Counted from the stretch's first letter, positions 1-8,459 are shown. The stretch is 64,000 nt of DNA from Bacilli bacterium (GCA_022647725.1 JALCLG010000001.1:1133535-1197534); one strand, 5' to 3'. A program made the numbers and translations. Notes: generated by a model not told the origin, from the sequence alone.

Positions 1-2189
1 AAGCCCATCGGGCCATCGTTCTGGACGACGACCGGATTCTTGACATTGTCGAGGATATCCGACTGCGAACCGCCATGAAGGACGGCACCGACAGCCTGAT
101 CAACGGTGATTTCCTGAGTTAACTTATCCCAGAAAGGATCGTTGATGTTCTTCTGAGCATCCGGAGTGACATCACTGAAGGTGACATTGTTCTGGGTACC
201 ATTGACATTGGTAACCGGCTCATCGGTCTTAATCGTATAGGTCTGACCACGGAGCTCCTTGATCCAATCATCCTTCTTAGCGGAATCCGCTAACTTGACC
301 GAATCATAGCTCACCGGATAAGTTCCATCCCAATCCGAACGGGACAGATAGGTAACCGTGCCAGGAAGATAGTAGTTGAGATCAGCCTTGTCTTCGACGT
401 TGGTGATCTTCGTGCCATTGTCCGACGTGGAGAAGGTCGTGGTATCGGTAGCCGTTTCGGCGCCATTGTCCCAGGTCTTAACGGCCGAGGCAACACCGCT
501 GGCATCACCGGTCTTGTTCTGAGCAGCTAAGATGTTGTTCAGAGCATCATGAGAACCGTTGCCGCAAGAGAAGTAATACTTGCCGCCATCGAGGATATAG
601 GTCTTGGCAGTCGTGTAGTCATAGGAAGCCATATACTTGGTCGGGATGGAGACCGTCAAGGTACCGGTTTCGCCGGCCTTGACATCCAGCTTCTCCGAGG
701 TGAGGAACTGAATGGCGCTCTTCTCGACTTTGTTGGCCTTATCATAAGCCGTATAAGGAGTCTGGACGTAGAGCTGGCCTAAGAATTTGCCATCCTTGGT
801 GCCCTTGTTGGTGATGGAGATCGTAGCCGTTATCTTTCCGCCAACCTTCTTATCGACTTTGACATCGGTAATCTTCTCTTCATAAGGAAGATAGGATAAA
901 CCGAAGCCATAAGGATAAGCGACTTCCTTAGCATAACTCCAGGCAGCGGAATCGCTGGAACCCTTCGTGGAAGTAGCATTGCCCTGATTCAGAACGGAAT
1001 CATAGTAACGGGTCTCATAATAGTTGTAACCGGTGTAGATGCCCTCAGCCTCAGCGACATACATGCCGCCGTTGTAAGTGTTGGAACCGCCGCCGAAGGA
1101 ACCCTGAGCAGTATTAGCAATGGTCTCACCCGGATAACGGGCATCGGTGGTGCTGCCGACGATATCGTAATCGGTATACATATAACCGCCGAAGTTCTTC
1201 ATCGCCGGCGAACTGGTGGAAGAAATGGCATAGGTATCGGCTAAGGCACCAGTCGGATTGACATCACCATCCAAAGCCTGGACAATACCGGTGAACTGAT
1301 AGTCGTTCGGGATGCCGATGTAGGCAATGCCATTGACGGCATAGTCACCCGTCATCAGCGGTCCGACTTCAAGGGTATTGGAGGAATTCAATAAGACAAC
1401 GACTTTGTCGCAGGTATCCTTGGCAGCCTTGATGACAGCCAATTCTTCCGGCGAGAAAGCTAACGGATTCTGATTCAGAGTTTCGCCAGCCGTATTTCTG
1501 GCAATGCCCGGACGATAGGTAGAACCTTCGCCGCCCGGACGGCTGAAGACAACAATACCGGTGTTACCGGCAGCCTTGACCGTATCTTTCCAATCGGTAG
1601 CGGCTTGGCCATCGCCGGTAAAGATCGTATCCGGATTGGCTTCCTTGATTTGGAAGCCGGCTTCATCGTAATCACCGGCCGAGGTGTTCGGACCATAGGT
1701 ATAGGTACGAGTGGTGCCACCCCAAGTTCCCTTGGTTTCGGTATACTTTTCAGCAAGATGACCATAGATGGCCTTCATCGTCGGATCAACGGTGAAGCCA
1801 GCAGCCGTTAACGCACCTTCGAGTTTGACCTGATCGGTGTTGCCGGCAGCCGACATATAAGGATTGTAGGCAGCGGCGCCGAAGAGCGCGACCTTGCCGG
1901 TCTTGCTTAACGGGAAGACGTTGTCCGAATTCTTCATGATGACCGTGCCTTCCGCGCCTTCCCTGACGGATAAGGCTTTGGCGGCATTCATCAGATCGGT
2001 AGCAGATTTATACGTAGAGGTGTACTTGGCATCCGTGGTGTTGGTGACATAACTCTTGGTACCTAACGCCGAATCAACGGTGGATCTCCAGGTGTTGGCA
2101 ATGCCATAGCCGAGAGCACTGAAAACCACTCCCGAAAGCATTACCGCACTGAGACCACGATACAGCTTTGTTCTTTTCTTGTTGAACAT
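1..2189 (-). CDS. GH3-family beta-glycosidase with swapped domain order (3' end outside window)
   Basis: The frame is open from an ATG at 2189 to the window edge (about 729 residues) behind a strong GGGGGAGGAG ribosome binding site. The N-terminus has a basic stretch and a hydrophobic segment (about residues 10-30), suggesting a signal peptide or anchor and surface location. A GH3 C-terminal-type alpha/beta domain comes first (about 60-425), with EGTVIMKNSDNVFPLS near 70, AEGIYTGYNYYETRY near 378 and YPYGFGLSY near 423. An Fn3-like segment follows (about 430-520). At the cut edge, NPVVVQNDGPMG begins what looks like the N-terminal TIM-barrel domain. Canonical GH3 enzymes run TIM barrel, alpha/beta domain, Fn3. 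The inverted order is known from some Ruminococcus and Butyrivibrio beta-glucosidases. Likely role: hydrolysis of beta-glucosides or related glycans. The catalytic nucleophile would lie outside the window, so substrate is unknown. Confidence 0.85.
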   Translation of the reverse strand, partial: MFNKKRTKLYRGLSAVMLSGVVFSALGYGIANTWRSTVDSALGTKSYVTNTTDAKYTSTYKSATDLMNAAKALSVREGAEGTVIMKNSDNVFPLSKTGKVALFGAAAYNPYMSAAGNTDQVKLEGALTAAGFTVDPTMKAIYGHLAEKYTETKGTWGGTTRTYTYGPNTSAGDYDEAGFQIKEANPDTIFTGDGQAATDWKDTVKAAGNTGIVVFSRPGGEGSTYRPGIARNTAGETLNQNPLAFSPEELAVIKAAKDTCDKVVVLLNSSNTLEVGPLMTGDYAVNGIAYIGIPNDYQFTGIVQALDGDVNPTGALADTYAISSTSSPAMKNFGGYMYTDYDIVGSTTDARYPGETIANTAQGSFGGGSNTYNGGMYVAEAEGIYTGYNYYETRYYDSVLNQGNATSTKGSSDSAAWSYAKEVAYPYGFGLSYLPYEEKITDVKVDKKVGGKITATISITNKGTKDGKFLGQLYVQTPYTAYDKANKVEKSAIQFLTSEKLDVKAGETGTLTVSIPTKYMASYDYTTAKTYILDGGKYYFSCGNGSHDALNNILAAQNKTGDASGVASAVKTWDNGAETATDTTTFSTSDNGTKITNVEDKADLNYYLPGTVTYLSRSDWDGTYPVSYDSVKLADSAKKDDWIKELRGQTYTIKTDEPVTNVNGTQNNVTFSDVTPDAQKNINDPFWDKLTQEITVDQAVGAVLHGGSQSDILDNVKNPVVVQNDGPMG

Positions 2190-2330
2190 TTTCTCCTCCC
2201 CCTTGTGGGTGTTTGGCTGTTGCTGACGTTTCAAATGCCGGGTTCTTAAGTTTACGTCTGGCCTTCTTGAAGAACAGGGACGATTTGAAACCGCTAACAA
2301 CAGGAATGCCTGTATTCTAGCACCCGTGTT
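2190..2330 (-). promoter_or_regulatory. Promoter and folded 5' leader of the GH3 gene
   Basis: Read on the minus strand, an extended -10 TGCTAGAAT lies at about 2313-2321 and gives a leader of about 120 nt. The leader starts with a small hairpin (ACAGG/CCTGT). It then forms a long imperfect stem between 2283-2301 and 2219-2236, about 17 pairs with one bulge. Inside that stem, GTTCTT pairs with AAGAAC. The strong ribosome binding site follows. This is much more structure than neighbouring genes have, but no known riboswitch motif was recognised. It may control translation or mRNA stability. Nothing else coding was seen between here and 2437. Confidence 0.45.
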
Positions 2331-2436
2331 TGTCATATGCACGTTTTAAATCACTTTGCTTAAAAAATAGATATTCAAGCGCATTCATCGCCCATAACAA
2401 TCATAAATAATCACATTCAATCATTTTTTAGGGTTC

Positions 2437-2475
2437 AAAAAATCCGGAAGCCTGTTAGCAAAGACTCCCGGATTT
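2437..2475 (-). terminator. Rho-independent terminator after the DeoR gene
   Basis: On the minus strand an 8-bp perfect stem (arms 2468-2475 and 2440-2447) is followed directly by a T run, 23 nt past the stop codon of the DeoR-family gene. The loop is long (20 nt), so strength is uncertain. Confidence 0.6.
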
Positions 2476-2497
2476 CTGTAATCTCTTTCAATCCTTG

Positions 2498-3265
2498 TTA
2501 ATGATTGATGAAATGGGCACCGCTGTCCTTGAATGCCGCCAGTTTGCGGTCATCGGCATTGGTATAGATGGCATCGTAGTCACTTAATTTCTGAGTGCGG
2601 TACATCGCAGTGATATCGAATTTGTTCTGATCCACCAAAAGAATATGCTTGTCGGAGCAGAGGAAGGCCTCCCGCTTGATCTGCATCGTCTCCATCGTCG
2701 GCTCATAAGCGCCATCCGGACGGATAGCCGCTGCGGAGCAAAGCATCAGGTCGACATGGAACTTGTTCATCATCTCGGTGGTCAAAGAGCCATCGGTGGA
2801 ATACGTATTATATTGAATGGTGCCGCCTAAGAAGATCACCTTCACATCCTTTTTAGTGGAAAGCTTGACGGCAATCTGCAGACCATTGGTGATGACGGTC
2901 TTATAGGCAAACTCCATCCGTTCCGCTAAGGCCAGACAGGTGGAAGAGTTATCGATGAAGACCGAGGTGAACTCCGGCAGATGGACCAAGGCTAAGGAAG
3001 CCGTCTTCTCCTTGTCCCGAGCGTTCTTCTCAATACGGACGAAGATGTTGACTTCATCCGCGCTGTCCATGAACACAGCGCCGCCATGGGTTCTTTGAAT
3101 CATGCCCATCTTCTGCATCTCACTGAGATCCCGTCTCACTGTCGCCGGCGAGACATAAAGGAAATGGCTTAACTCATCCACGGTTGCCCGAGTATGTTCC
3201 TTGAGATAATCGGAAATCATCTTGAACCGTTCACTGGTAAACTTCGGATCTATCTTTTCGCTCAT
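2498..3265 (-). CDS. DeoR-family transcriptional regulator
   Basis: This 255-residue protein has an N-terminal DeoR winged helix-turn-helix (about 10-65; VDELSHFLYVSPATVRRDLS, then the wing TTH-type RTHGGAV). A DeoR C-terminal sensor domain follows (about 75-255; VFIDNSSTC, TNGLQIAVKL, LGGTI). Family members usually repress sugar, nucleoside or polyol genes and release DNA on binding a phosphorylated sugar. The start was set at the ATG at 3265 because GAGGTG sits just upstream; a GTG four codons earlier overlaps that ribosome binding site. It is divergent from the phospholipase gene, with a 13-bp inverted repeat between them as a plausible operator. The sugar sensed cannot be told from sequence. 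Confidence 0.9.
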   Translation of the reverse strand: MSEKIDPKFTSERFKMISDYLKEHTRATVDELSHFLYVSPATVRRDLSEMQKMGMIQRTHGGAVFMDSADEVNIFVRIEKNARDKEKTASLALVHLPEFTSVFIDNSSTCLALAERMEFAYKTVITNGLQIAVKLSTKKDVKVIFLGGTIQYNTYSTDGSLTTEMMNKFHVDLMLCSAAAIRPDGAYEPTMETMQIKREAFLCSDKHILLVDQNKFDITAMYRTQKLSDYDAIYTNADDRKLAAFKDSGAHFINH

Positions 3266-3285
3266 ATGGCACCTCACTGATCCTT

Positions 3286-3329
3286 ATTATGCTTGTTTAT
3301 GATTGAAAAAGCAAACAAACAAGCATAAT
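3286..3329. promoter_or_regulatory. 13-bp perfect inverted repeat between deoR-type gene and patatin gene
   Basis: Arms ATTATGCTTGTTT (3286-3298) and AAACAAGCATAAT (3317-3329) are perfect and separated by 18 nt. The right-hand arm lies about 48 nt upstream of the extended -10 box for the patatin gene. DeoR-family operators are often T/G-rich repeats like these. It lacks the U tract of a terminator. The most likely role is autoregulation by the neighbouring DeoR protein. Confidence 0.5.
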
Positions 3330-3391
3330 CGCTCATAGTGTCAGAAACCTTCTCTTTCAATAAATTCCCGATTGTGCGACAATTTTAACAT

Positions 3392-4318
3392 ATGGCAAAG
3401 AACAGAATCTATTCCGGACTGGCCTCACTTCCCAAAGGACAGGTCCCGACCGATATCGTGACTCCTGGCTGCCTCGTCTTGGAAGGCGGTGCTTTCCGGG
3501 GCGTCTATACCTCGGGAGTCCTGGATTATCTGATGCAGCAAAGCATCGCCTTTGAGACGACGGTCGGTGTTTCGGCCGGCTCTCTTAACGGCTTAACCTA
3601 TGTCGCCGGTCAGATTGGTCGGGCGGGCTATATCAATTTACGGTATCGGCATGATTCCCGCTATGTCGGTGCCAAAGCCGTCGCCCAGGAGGGCGGCGTC
3701 ATTGGCTTCGACTATCTGTTCAAAGGCAAAGCCTCGAAAGATATCCCCTTAGCAACCGAAGCCATCAAGAAAACGCCCCGGAAGTTCTACGCCGTCATCA
3801 CCAATGTGAAGACGGGCAAAGAAGAATACCGGGAAATCCATGATTATCCTCTGGATTCCTTCTATAAGATCCTTCAGGCTTCCAGTTCGATGCCTTTCTT
3901 CTCACGGATGGTCCCCTTGGAAGGTTCCTATTATCTCGATGGCGGCTGTGCCTGCAAGATTGCCTATCAGTGGGCAATCAACCAACAATTCAAGAAGATT
4001 GTCGTGGTCCGTACAAGAGAGTCTGGCTTCCGCAAGGCACTGACTACCAAACGGGAAATCGCCCTTTATAAATTAAGGTATGGGAAATACAAGGAATTCA
4101 CCAAGACCGTCTGCCACTCCAACGAAGCCTATAACCAGCAGTGCGATGAGATCCAGGAACTAGGCAAAGAAGGACGGATTTTTGTAATTGCTCCCTCAAA
4201 ACCGGTGATGATTGAACGTCTGGAAGGGGATATGGAGAAATTGGGCGATCTCTATTGGGAAGGTTACCATGATGCCGAAGCCTCCTTTGCTGCCTTAAAA
4301 GACTATTTAGCGGCATAA
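3392..4318 (+). CDS. Patatin-like phospholipase
   Basis: This 308-residue protein resembles bacterial patatin-like proteins of the YjjU/RssA type. The oxyanion-hole glycine run is at EGGAFRGVY (31-39), the nucleophile elbow at GVSAG (Ser61), and the dyad aspartate in LDGG (about 186). These enzymes are Ser-Asp lipid acyl hydrolases, usually cytosolic or membrane-peripheral. No signal peptide is visible. No ribosome binding site precedes the ATG. Instead an extended -10 (TGCGACAAT) ends 8 nt before it, so the mRNA is probably leaderless. The gene ends in its own terminator, so it appears monocistronic and possibly controlled by the divergent DeoR regulator. The physiological substrate is unknown. 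Confidence 0.9.
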   Translation: MAKNRIYSGLASLPKGQVPTDIVTPGCLVLEGGAFRGVYTSGVLDYLMQQSIAFETTVGVSAGSLNGLTYVAGQIGRAGYINLRYRHDSRYVGAKAVAQEGGVIGFDYLFKGKASKDIPLATEAIKKTPRKFYAVITNVKTGKEEYREIHDYPLDSFYKILQASSSMPFFSRMVPLEGSYYLDGGCACKIAYQWAINQQFKKIVVVRTRESGFRKALTTKREIALYKLRYGKYKEFTKTVCHSNEAYNQQCDEIQELGKEGRIFVIAPSKPVMIERLEGDMEKLGDLYWEGYHDAEASFAALKDYLAA

Positions 4319-4348
4319 AAGCATCCCCGTTGACTGCGGATGCTTTTT
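4317..4348 (+). terminator. Terminator after patatin gene
   Basis: AAAAGCATCC pairs with GGATGCTTTTT across an 11-nt loop, ending in a T run. It starts inside the stop region of the phospholipase gene. Confidence 0.8.
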
Positions 4349-4364
4349 AAGCTATCCTGTTAAT

Positions 4365-4381
4365 ATACCCCGGTGGGGTAT
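4365..4381 (+). promoter_or_regulatory. CsoR copper operator
   Basis: ATACCCCGGTGGGGTAT is a near-perfect palindrome matching the G/C-tract operator recognised by CsoR repressors. It lies 20 nt upstream of csoR, where it would block transcription of csoR-copA until Cu(I) binds CsoR. Confidence 0.8.
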
Positions 4382-4401
4382 GTAATAGGAGACCCTGATA
4401 T

Positions 4402-4713
4402 ATGTCCGTCAAGAAAAAAGAATGCACCTGTCATGCTCACAAATTGACACCCCGGAGTCCGGAAGAACTGAAAAATCTTCAGCAACGGCTCCACCGCCTT
4501 GAGGGGCAAATCAATGGCATCTCCAAGATGCTGGAGGATGACCGGTATTGTGCGGATATCCTGATTCAGGTCTCCGCGGCGGAGAAAGCTTTGAAGGAAA
4601 TCGGCTATCAGATTCTGAAAACCCATCTTTCCACCTGTGTCGTTGACCAGATCAAAGCCGACAAGCCTGGCATCGTCGATGAGACGATGGCTGTCATCAA
4701 GAAACTGGATTGA
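4402..4713 (+). CDS. csoR: CsoR copper-sensing repressor
   Basis: This 103-residue all-helical protein of the CsoR/FrmR family contains RLHRLEGQINGISKMLEDD and the Cu(I) ligands Cys50, His75 and Cys79 (spacing as in HLSTC). That pattern identifies the copper-sensing branch rather than formaldehyde or nickel sensors. Apo-CsoR binds DNA and Cu(I) releases it. A clear operator lies just upstream, and copA starts one base after the csoR stop codon, so this is an autoregulated copper efflux operon. The N-terminus carries extra Cys and His residues (CTCHAH, 8-13) that could also touch metal. An AGGAG site precedes the ATG. Confidence 0.93.
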   Translation: MSVKKKECTCHAHKLTPRSPEELKNLQQRLHRLEGQINGISKMLEDDRYCADILIQVSAAEKALKEIGYQILKTHLSTCVVDQIKADKPGIVDETMAVIKKLD

Positions 4714-4714
4714 T

Positions 4715-7336
4715 ATGACGGAAAATGAGAAATACGACGTCACCGGTATGAGCTGTGCCTCCTGCGTCAGCCATGTGGATAAGGCTGTGCGGCAGGTTTC
4801 GGGTGTCAAGGATGTCAGCGTCAATCTTCTGACGAACTCGATGATCGTGACCTATCAGACTCCGGCCAGCCCCGCTCTCATCGAGGAAGCTGTCGATAAA
4901 GCCGGCTATCATGCCAAACGAGCAAATCAAGAGCAAGCCGCTCCCGCCGAGGATCCTTTCTCGGATGCGAAAATCCTGAGGCACATGCTTTTCCGTTTAG
5001 TCTCATCCTTAATCCTATTGATTCCTCTTTTCTATCTTGCCATGGGCTTCATGGTCGGCTGGAACATCGGTCTTCTGGCCAGCCATCCGTTGGTCTTAGG
5101 CCTGGTGGAGATGATTCTTTCTTTGGCAATCATGGCAATCAACAAAGAGTTCTTCGTCTCCGGAACCAAAGCCCTTCTCCATAAGGCTCCCAGCATGGAT
5201 ACCTTAGTCGCCTTAGGTTCGGGGATTGCCTTTGTCTATTCCGTCGTTGTCCTGATCCTGATGGCAAGTCTTATCTCCCCCAGCATGGATGCCAATACCT
5301 ACGATCAATTGATGGCTCAAGCCATGAACCTCTCCTTCGAAACGGCTGGCATGGTGCCCACCTTGATCACCATCGGCAAGACCTTGGAGACCTACTCCAA
5401 AGGCAAGACGACCAGCGCTCTCCGGTCCCTGCTGAAGCTCAGCCCGAAAGAAGCTCATGTTTTAAAAGACAATCAGGAGCTGACACTGCCGGCGGACCAA
5501 GTACAGGTCGGAGATATCTTCCTTGTGCGACCGGGCGAGCGTTTCCCTGTCGATGGCATCGTCATCGAAGGACAGAGCAGTGTGGATGAGTCTCTCTTAA
5601 CCGGGGAATCGCTCCCGGTCGATAAGAACATAAGGTCTAAGGTGGCTTCCGGAAGCATTAATCAGGTGGGCACCATCAAAGCCAAAGCAACGAAAGTCGG
5701 CAATGAAACGACCTTAAAACAAATTGTGAAGATGGTTGAACAGGCCTCCGCTACAAAGACTCCTATTTCCCAACTGGCCGACAAGGTCAGCGGTGTCTTC
5801 GTTCCAGTGGTCTTGGGAATTGCTCTTTTGGTGTTCATCGGCTGGATCAGTTTCGGCAAGGACTTTGTCAGCTCCGGTGTGGTCTCGGCTAACGAAACGT
5901 TATTAAGCTATTCCCTTGAGCGGGCTATCAGTGTATTGGTGATTGCCTGTCCCTGTGCCATAGGTTTGGCGACTCCGGTTGCCATCATGGTCGCAAGCGG
6001 ACTGGGTGCCCGAAACGGAATTCTCTTCAAGACGGCTGCAGCGATGGAAGAGACAGGAAAGATTGAGCTGGTGGTCTTTGATAAGACCGGTACTCTGACG
6101 ACCGGTCATCCGCAAGTCAGTGATATCGTTACTCAGCAAGGTCTATCCGAAGAAAGCTTCCTTCGTGAAATCGCCTCCCTCGAGTCGTTGTCAGAGCATC
6201 CTTATGCCAAAGCCATCGTAGCGAAGGCCCAGGAGAGAAATCTGACGCTGATTCCCGTCACCCAAGCCAAGGCTCTCGTCGGGCATGGCTTTTCGGGAAA
6301 GATCGACGGCCATTCGCTCGAAGGCGTCAGTCTGAGCTATGCCGAAAGTCTCGTCAGTCTTCCTCAGGACATCCTGGCCAAGGCTCAGGGGTTCAGCAAA
6401 GAAGGCAAGAGTCCGCTTATCTTCTTAGAAGACGGCAAGGTGATCGGACTGGTGGCTGTCAGCGACGCTCTCCGCAAGGAGAGTGCCAGGACGGTTAAAG
6501 AACTTCAAGATCTTGGCGTTGCCAGTCTGATGCTGACGGGAGACAATCAGGCCAGTGCTTTGCAGATTGCCGGACAAGCCGGCATTTCTCAGGTTGTCAG
6601 CGATGTTCTGCCGGATGAGAAAATGGCGGTGATCCAGTTACTGAGGAAACAGGGCAAAGTGATGATGGTCGGGGATGGCATCAACGATGCTCCGGCTCTT
6701 GCCAGCGCCGACATCGGCGTCAGCATTGCTTCCGGGACGGACGTCGCCATCGATAGCGCGGATGTCGTTTTGATGTCGGGCTCCTTAGCCGATGTTCCGG
6801 CTGCCATCCGCTTATCAAGGAAAACCATGACCAACATCAAAGAGAACCTCTTCTGGGCTTTCTTCTATAATCTGGTGATGATTCCGATTGCTGCGGGCGC
6901 TTTCTCCGCCGTGGGATTAGCCAAGATGAAACCTTGGATGGGAGCCGCGGCCATGAGTCTATCCAGTGTGACGGTCGTGCTGAATGCCTTACGTCTCAAT
7001 CTCTTCCATCCACGAAGTCTCACGCCTTCCCATCAGCCGATGAAGACGTTTCTTCTTCCCAATGCCTGTCCGGTGAACAAGCCAATGATTCCGAAAGATA
7101 GTGATAAACCAACGGAGGTAACCAGTATGGTGAAAACAGTTTCGATTGATGGGATGATGTGTCAGATGTGTGTCAAGCATGTTAAGTCGTCGTTAGAGAA
7201 AGTTCCCGGCGTTACGAAAGCCGAGGTCTCTTTGGAGAAGAAAAATGCCGTTGTCACCCTCAAAGAGGACGTCCAAGATGCCTCTTTGAAAAATGCCGTT
7301 GAAGATGCCGGCTATACCGTAACGAAAATCCAATAG
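4715..7336 (+). CDS. copA: Copper-exporting P1B-type ATPase with N- and C-terminal HMA domains
   Basis: This 873-residue ATPase pumps Cu(I) out of the cytoplasm. HMA1 is at 1-70 (GMSCASC, Cys14/Cys17), followed by eight predicted membrane segments. The metal-transfer motif is CPC (412-414), the phosphorylation site DKTGT at Asp456, the actuator loop LLTGES, and the hinge MVGDGINDAP near 650. After the last helix there is a linker and a second HMA domain at 805-873 (GMMCQMC, Cys816/Cys819). This C-terminal position is unusual because most CopA proteins carry all HMA domains at the N-terminus. The start at 4715 was chosen because it follows csoR by one base and begins the HMA fold; a longer in-frame opening inside csoR is not needed. 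A possible internal start for the last domain is listed separately. Confidence 0.93.
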   Translation: MTENEKYDVTGMSCASCVSHVDKAVRQVSGVKDVSVNLLTNSMIVTYQTPASPALIEEAVDKAGYHAKRANQEQAAPAEDPFSDAKILRHMLFRLVSSLILLIPLFYLAMGFMVGWNIGLLASHPLVLGLVEMILSLAIMAINKEFFVSGTKALLHKAPSMDTLVALGSGIAFVYSVVVLILMASLISPSMDANTYDQLMAQAMNLSFETAGMVPTLITIGKTLETYSKGKTTSALRSLLKLSPKEAHVLKDNQELTLPADQVQVGDIFLVRPGERFPVDGIVIEGQSSVDESLLTGESLPVDKNIRSKVASGSINQVGTIKAKATKVGNETTLKQIVKMVEQASATKTPISQLADKVSGVFVPVVLGIALLVFIGWISFGKDFVSSGVVSANETLLSYSLERAISVLVIACPCAIGLATPVAIMVASGLGARNGILFKTAAAMEETGKIELVVFDKTGTLTTGHPQVSDIVTQQGLSEESFLREIASLESLSEHPYAKAIVAKAQERNLTLIPVTQAKALVGHGFSGKIDGHSLEGVSLSYAESLVSLPQDILAKAQGFSKEGKSPLIFLEDGKVIGLVAVSDALRKESARTVKELQDLGVASLMLTGDNQASALQIAGQAGISQVVSDVLPDEKMAVIQLLRKQGKVMMVGDGINDAPALASADIGVSIASGTDVAIDSADVVLMSGSLADVPAAIRLSRKTMTNIKENLFWAFFYNLVMIPIAAGAFSAVGLAKMKPWMGAAAMSLSSVTVVLNALRLNLFHPRSLTPSHQPMKTFLLPNACPVNKPMIPKDSDKPTEVTSMVKTVSIDGMMCQMCVKHVKSSLEKVPGVTKAEVSLEKKNAVVTLKEDVQDASLKNAVEDAGYTVTKIQ
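7127..7336 (+). CDS. copZ: Possible CopZ copper chaperone from an internal start within copA
   Basis: In frame inside copA, GGAGG (7114-7118) lies 8 nt before an ATG at 7127. Starting there would give a free 69-residue HMA protein (MVKTVSIDGMMCQMC), exactly the length of a stand-alone CopZ. The placement at the domain boundary suggests internal initiation could supply both the fused domain and a soluble chaperone, comparable in outcome to the E. coli copA frameshift that yields CopA(Z). This is inferred. The site could also be a relic of a recent copA-copZ fusion by loss of a stop codon. Confidence 0.5.
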   Translation: MVKTVSIDGMMCQMCVKHVKSSLEKVPGVTKAEVSLEKKNAVVTLKEDVQDASLKNAVEDAGYTVTKIQ

Positions 7337-7339
7337 AAA

Positions 7340-8368
7340 TCAGCTGCGGAAGATCCGACGGGCGAAGTTATAGAGCCCGTTGGACCAAGCGGCCTGTTCG
7401 TGCTGATAATCGACGGTGTAATAGAGATAAGGGATGTTGGCCTCGGTCAACATTCCGGCAATGGTTAAGGGCGCATCCCGGACGACCTTGTCCTGGTTGC
7501 CCTTTTCAAGCAGCACCAGATGGTACGTGACGTTAGAAGAAATATCGCTTTGATCGACAAGCCATGGCTCAAAGGCGCCGACATAGCCAAAGACATCCGG
7601 ATAGAGAAAAGCCGCCCGTAAGGCTTCTCTCCCACCCATGGAGAGGCCGCAGATGGCGGTATGATCCCGGTCAGCTAACGTGCCGTAGTGGTTGTTGATA
7701 TACGGCATCAGGCTGTTGATGACGTCCCCGACGGATTCGTCAAAAGTCTGGGCGGTCCTAAAACCGTCATCGCTTTCATTGTCGTTCATGAACGAATTGA
7801 CGGAGACGGCAATGACTTTCTTGGACATCCCCTCATAGACGAGGTTCTCGAGGATGGCCGGTGCCCTGCAGGTGCTGACCCAGTGGATGCTGTTATCGCT
7901 GAGGCCGGGCATCAGATAGACGACAGGATACTGCTGTTTTTCATCATAGCCGACCGGAAGAATAACCGAGGCATGTTTGATGCCTTGGCAGTATTCCGAA
8001 GGATATTCGATATAACTGACTGCGCCATAGACCCGGTCGGCATGATAGGTATCATAAAGAGTGTCGGAAATAAGGTAATCACCGCTATCCGCATCAATGA
8101 GGGAACTTGGGGAAGAAGACGTACTCTCCGAGGCTGATGGACTTGCGCTTTCCGAAACGGAATTCTCCGAGGCCGAGGCGAGGCTGACAGGACTGGGAGA
8201 GGCCTCCGAAAGAGAGGCCTGACTCGTCACGGAGGCTTTCGTCATCTGGCAACCGGTAAGGATCAGACTGGGGAGAAGCCCAAGTGACACCTTTGCTTTC
8301 ATAATGCGTAGTTTAGCAAAGAAACGTATGAATTCAGTTGCTTTTTCTCTAAACTTATTCTTTTTCAT
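7340..8368 (-). CDS. Secreted esterase lipoprotein (PF00756-type alpha/beta hydrolase)
   Basis: The N-terminal hydrophobic segment ends in the lipobox LILTGC (Cys40 from the first ATG), predicting a membrane-anchored lipoprotein. A 45-residue Ser/Ala/Pro/Glu linker follows, then an esterase D-like hydrolase domain. That domain holds the nucleophile elbow GLSMGG (about 240) and a late histidine in HEQAAW (about 322). This family covers feruloyl/acetyl-xylan esterases and related acyl hydrolases, so a carbohydrate-ester substrate is plausible. An AAAGG site lies close to the ATG at 8368. An alternative ATG at 8302 would give a conventional short signal peptide but has no clear ribosome binding site. 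It is convergent with copA, with only 3 nt between stop codons. Confidence 0.8.
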   Translation of the reverse strand: MKKNKFREKATEFIRFFAKLRIMKAKVSLGLLPSLILTGCQMTKASVTSQASLSEASPSPVSLASASENSVSESASPSASESTSSSPSSLIDADSGDYLISDTLYDTYHADRVYGAVSYIEYPSEYCQGIKHASVILPVGYDEKQQYPVVYLMPGLSDNSIHWVSTCRAPAILENLVYEGMSKKVIAVSVNSFMNDNESDDGFRTAQTFDESVGDVINSLMPYINNHYGTLADRDHTAICGLSMGGREALRAAFLYPDVFGYVGAFEPWLVDQSDISSNVTYHLVLLEKGNQDKVVRDAPLTIAGMLTEANIPYLYYTVDYQHEQAAWSNGLYNFARRIFRS

Positions 8369-8447
8369 CGCCTTTTGATAAACGGACTTGGGTCTCTTCC
8401 GAGACGTTTTTTTGTATCCGTCTCTTTCATTGGCGGGCTTCTTTCAC

Positions 8448-8453
8448 TAGAAT
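8448..8453 (+). promoter_or_regulatory. -10 box of a probably leaderless gene
   Basis: TAGAAT ends 6 nt before the ATG at 8460, so transcription should start at or beside the start codon. There is no ribosome binding site. A short hairpin with T run (GTCTC/GAGAC, about 8391-8413) lies further upstream and may stop read-through. Confidence 0.45.
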
Positions 8454-8459
8454 AGTAGT

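Noticed and set aside
4637..4714. Longer N-terminus of CopA reaching into csoR
   Set aside because: The extra 26 codons lie inside csoR in another frame and do not resemble protein sequence of the family; the ATG at 4715 begins the HMA domain.
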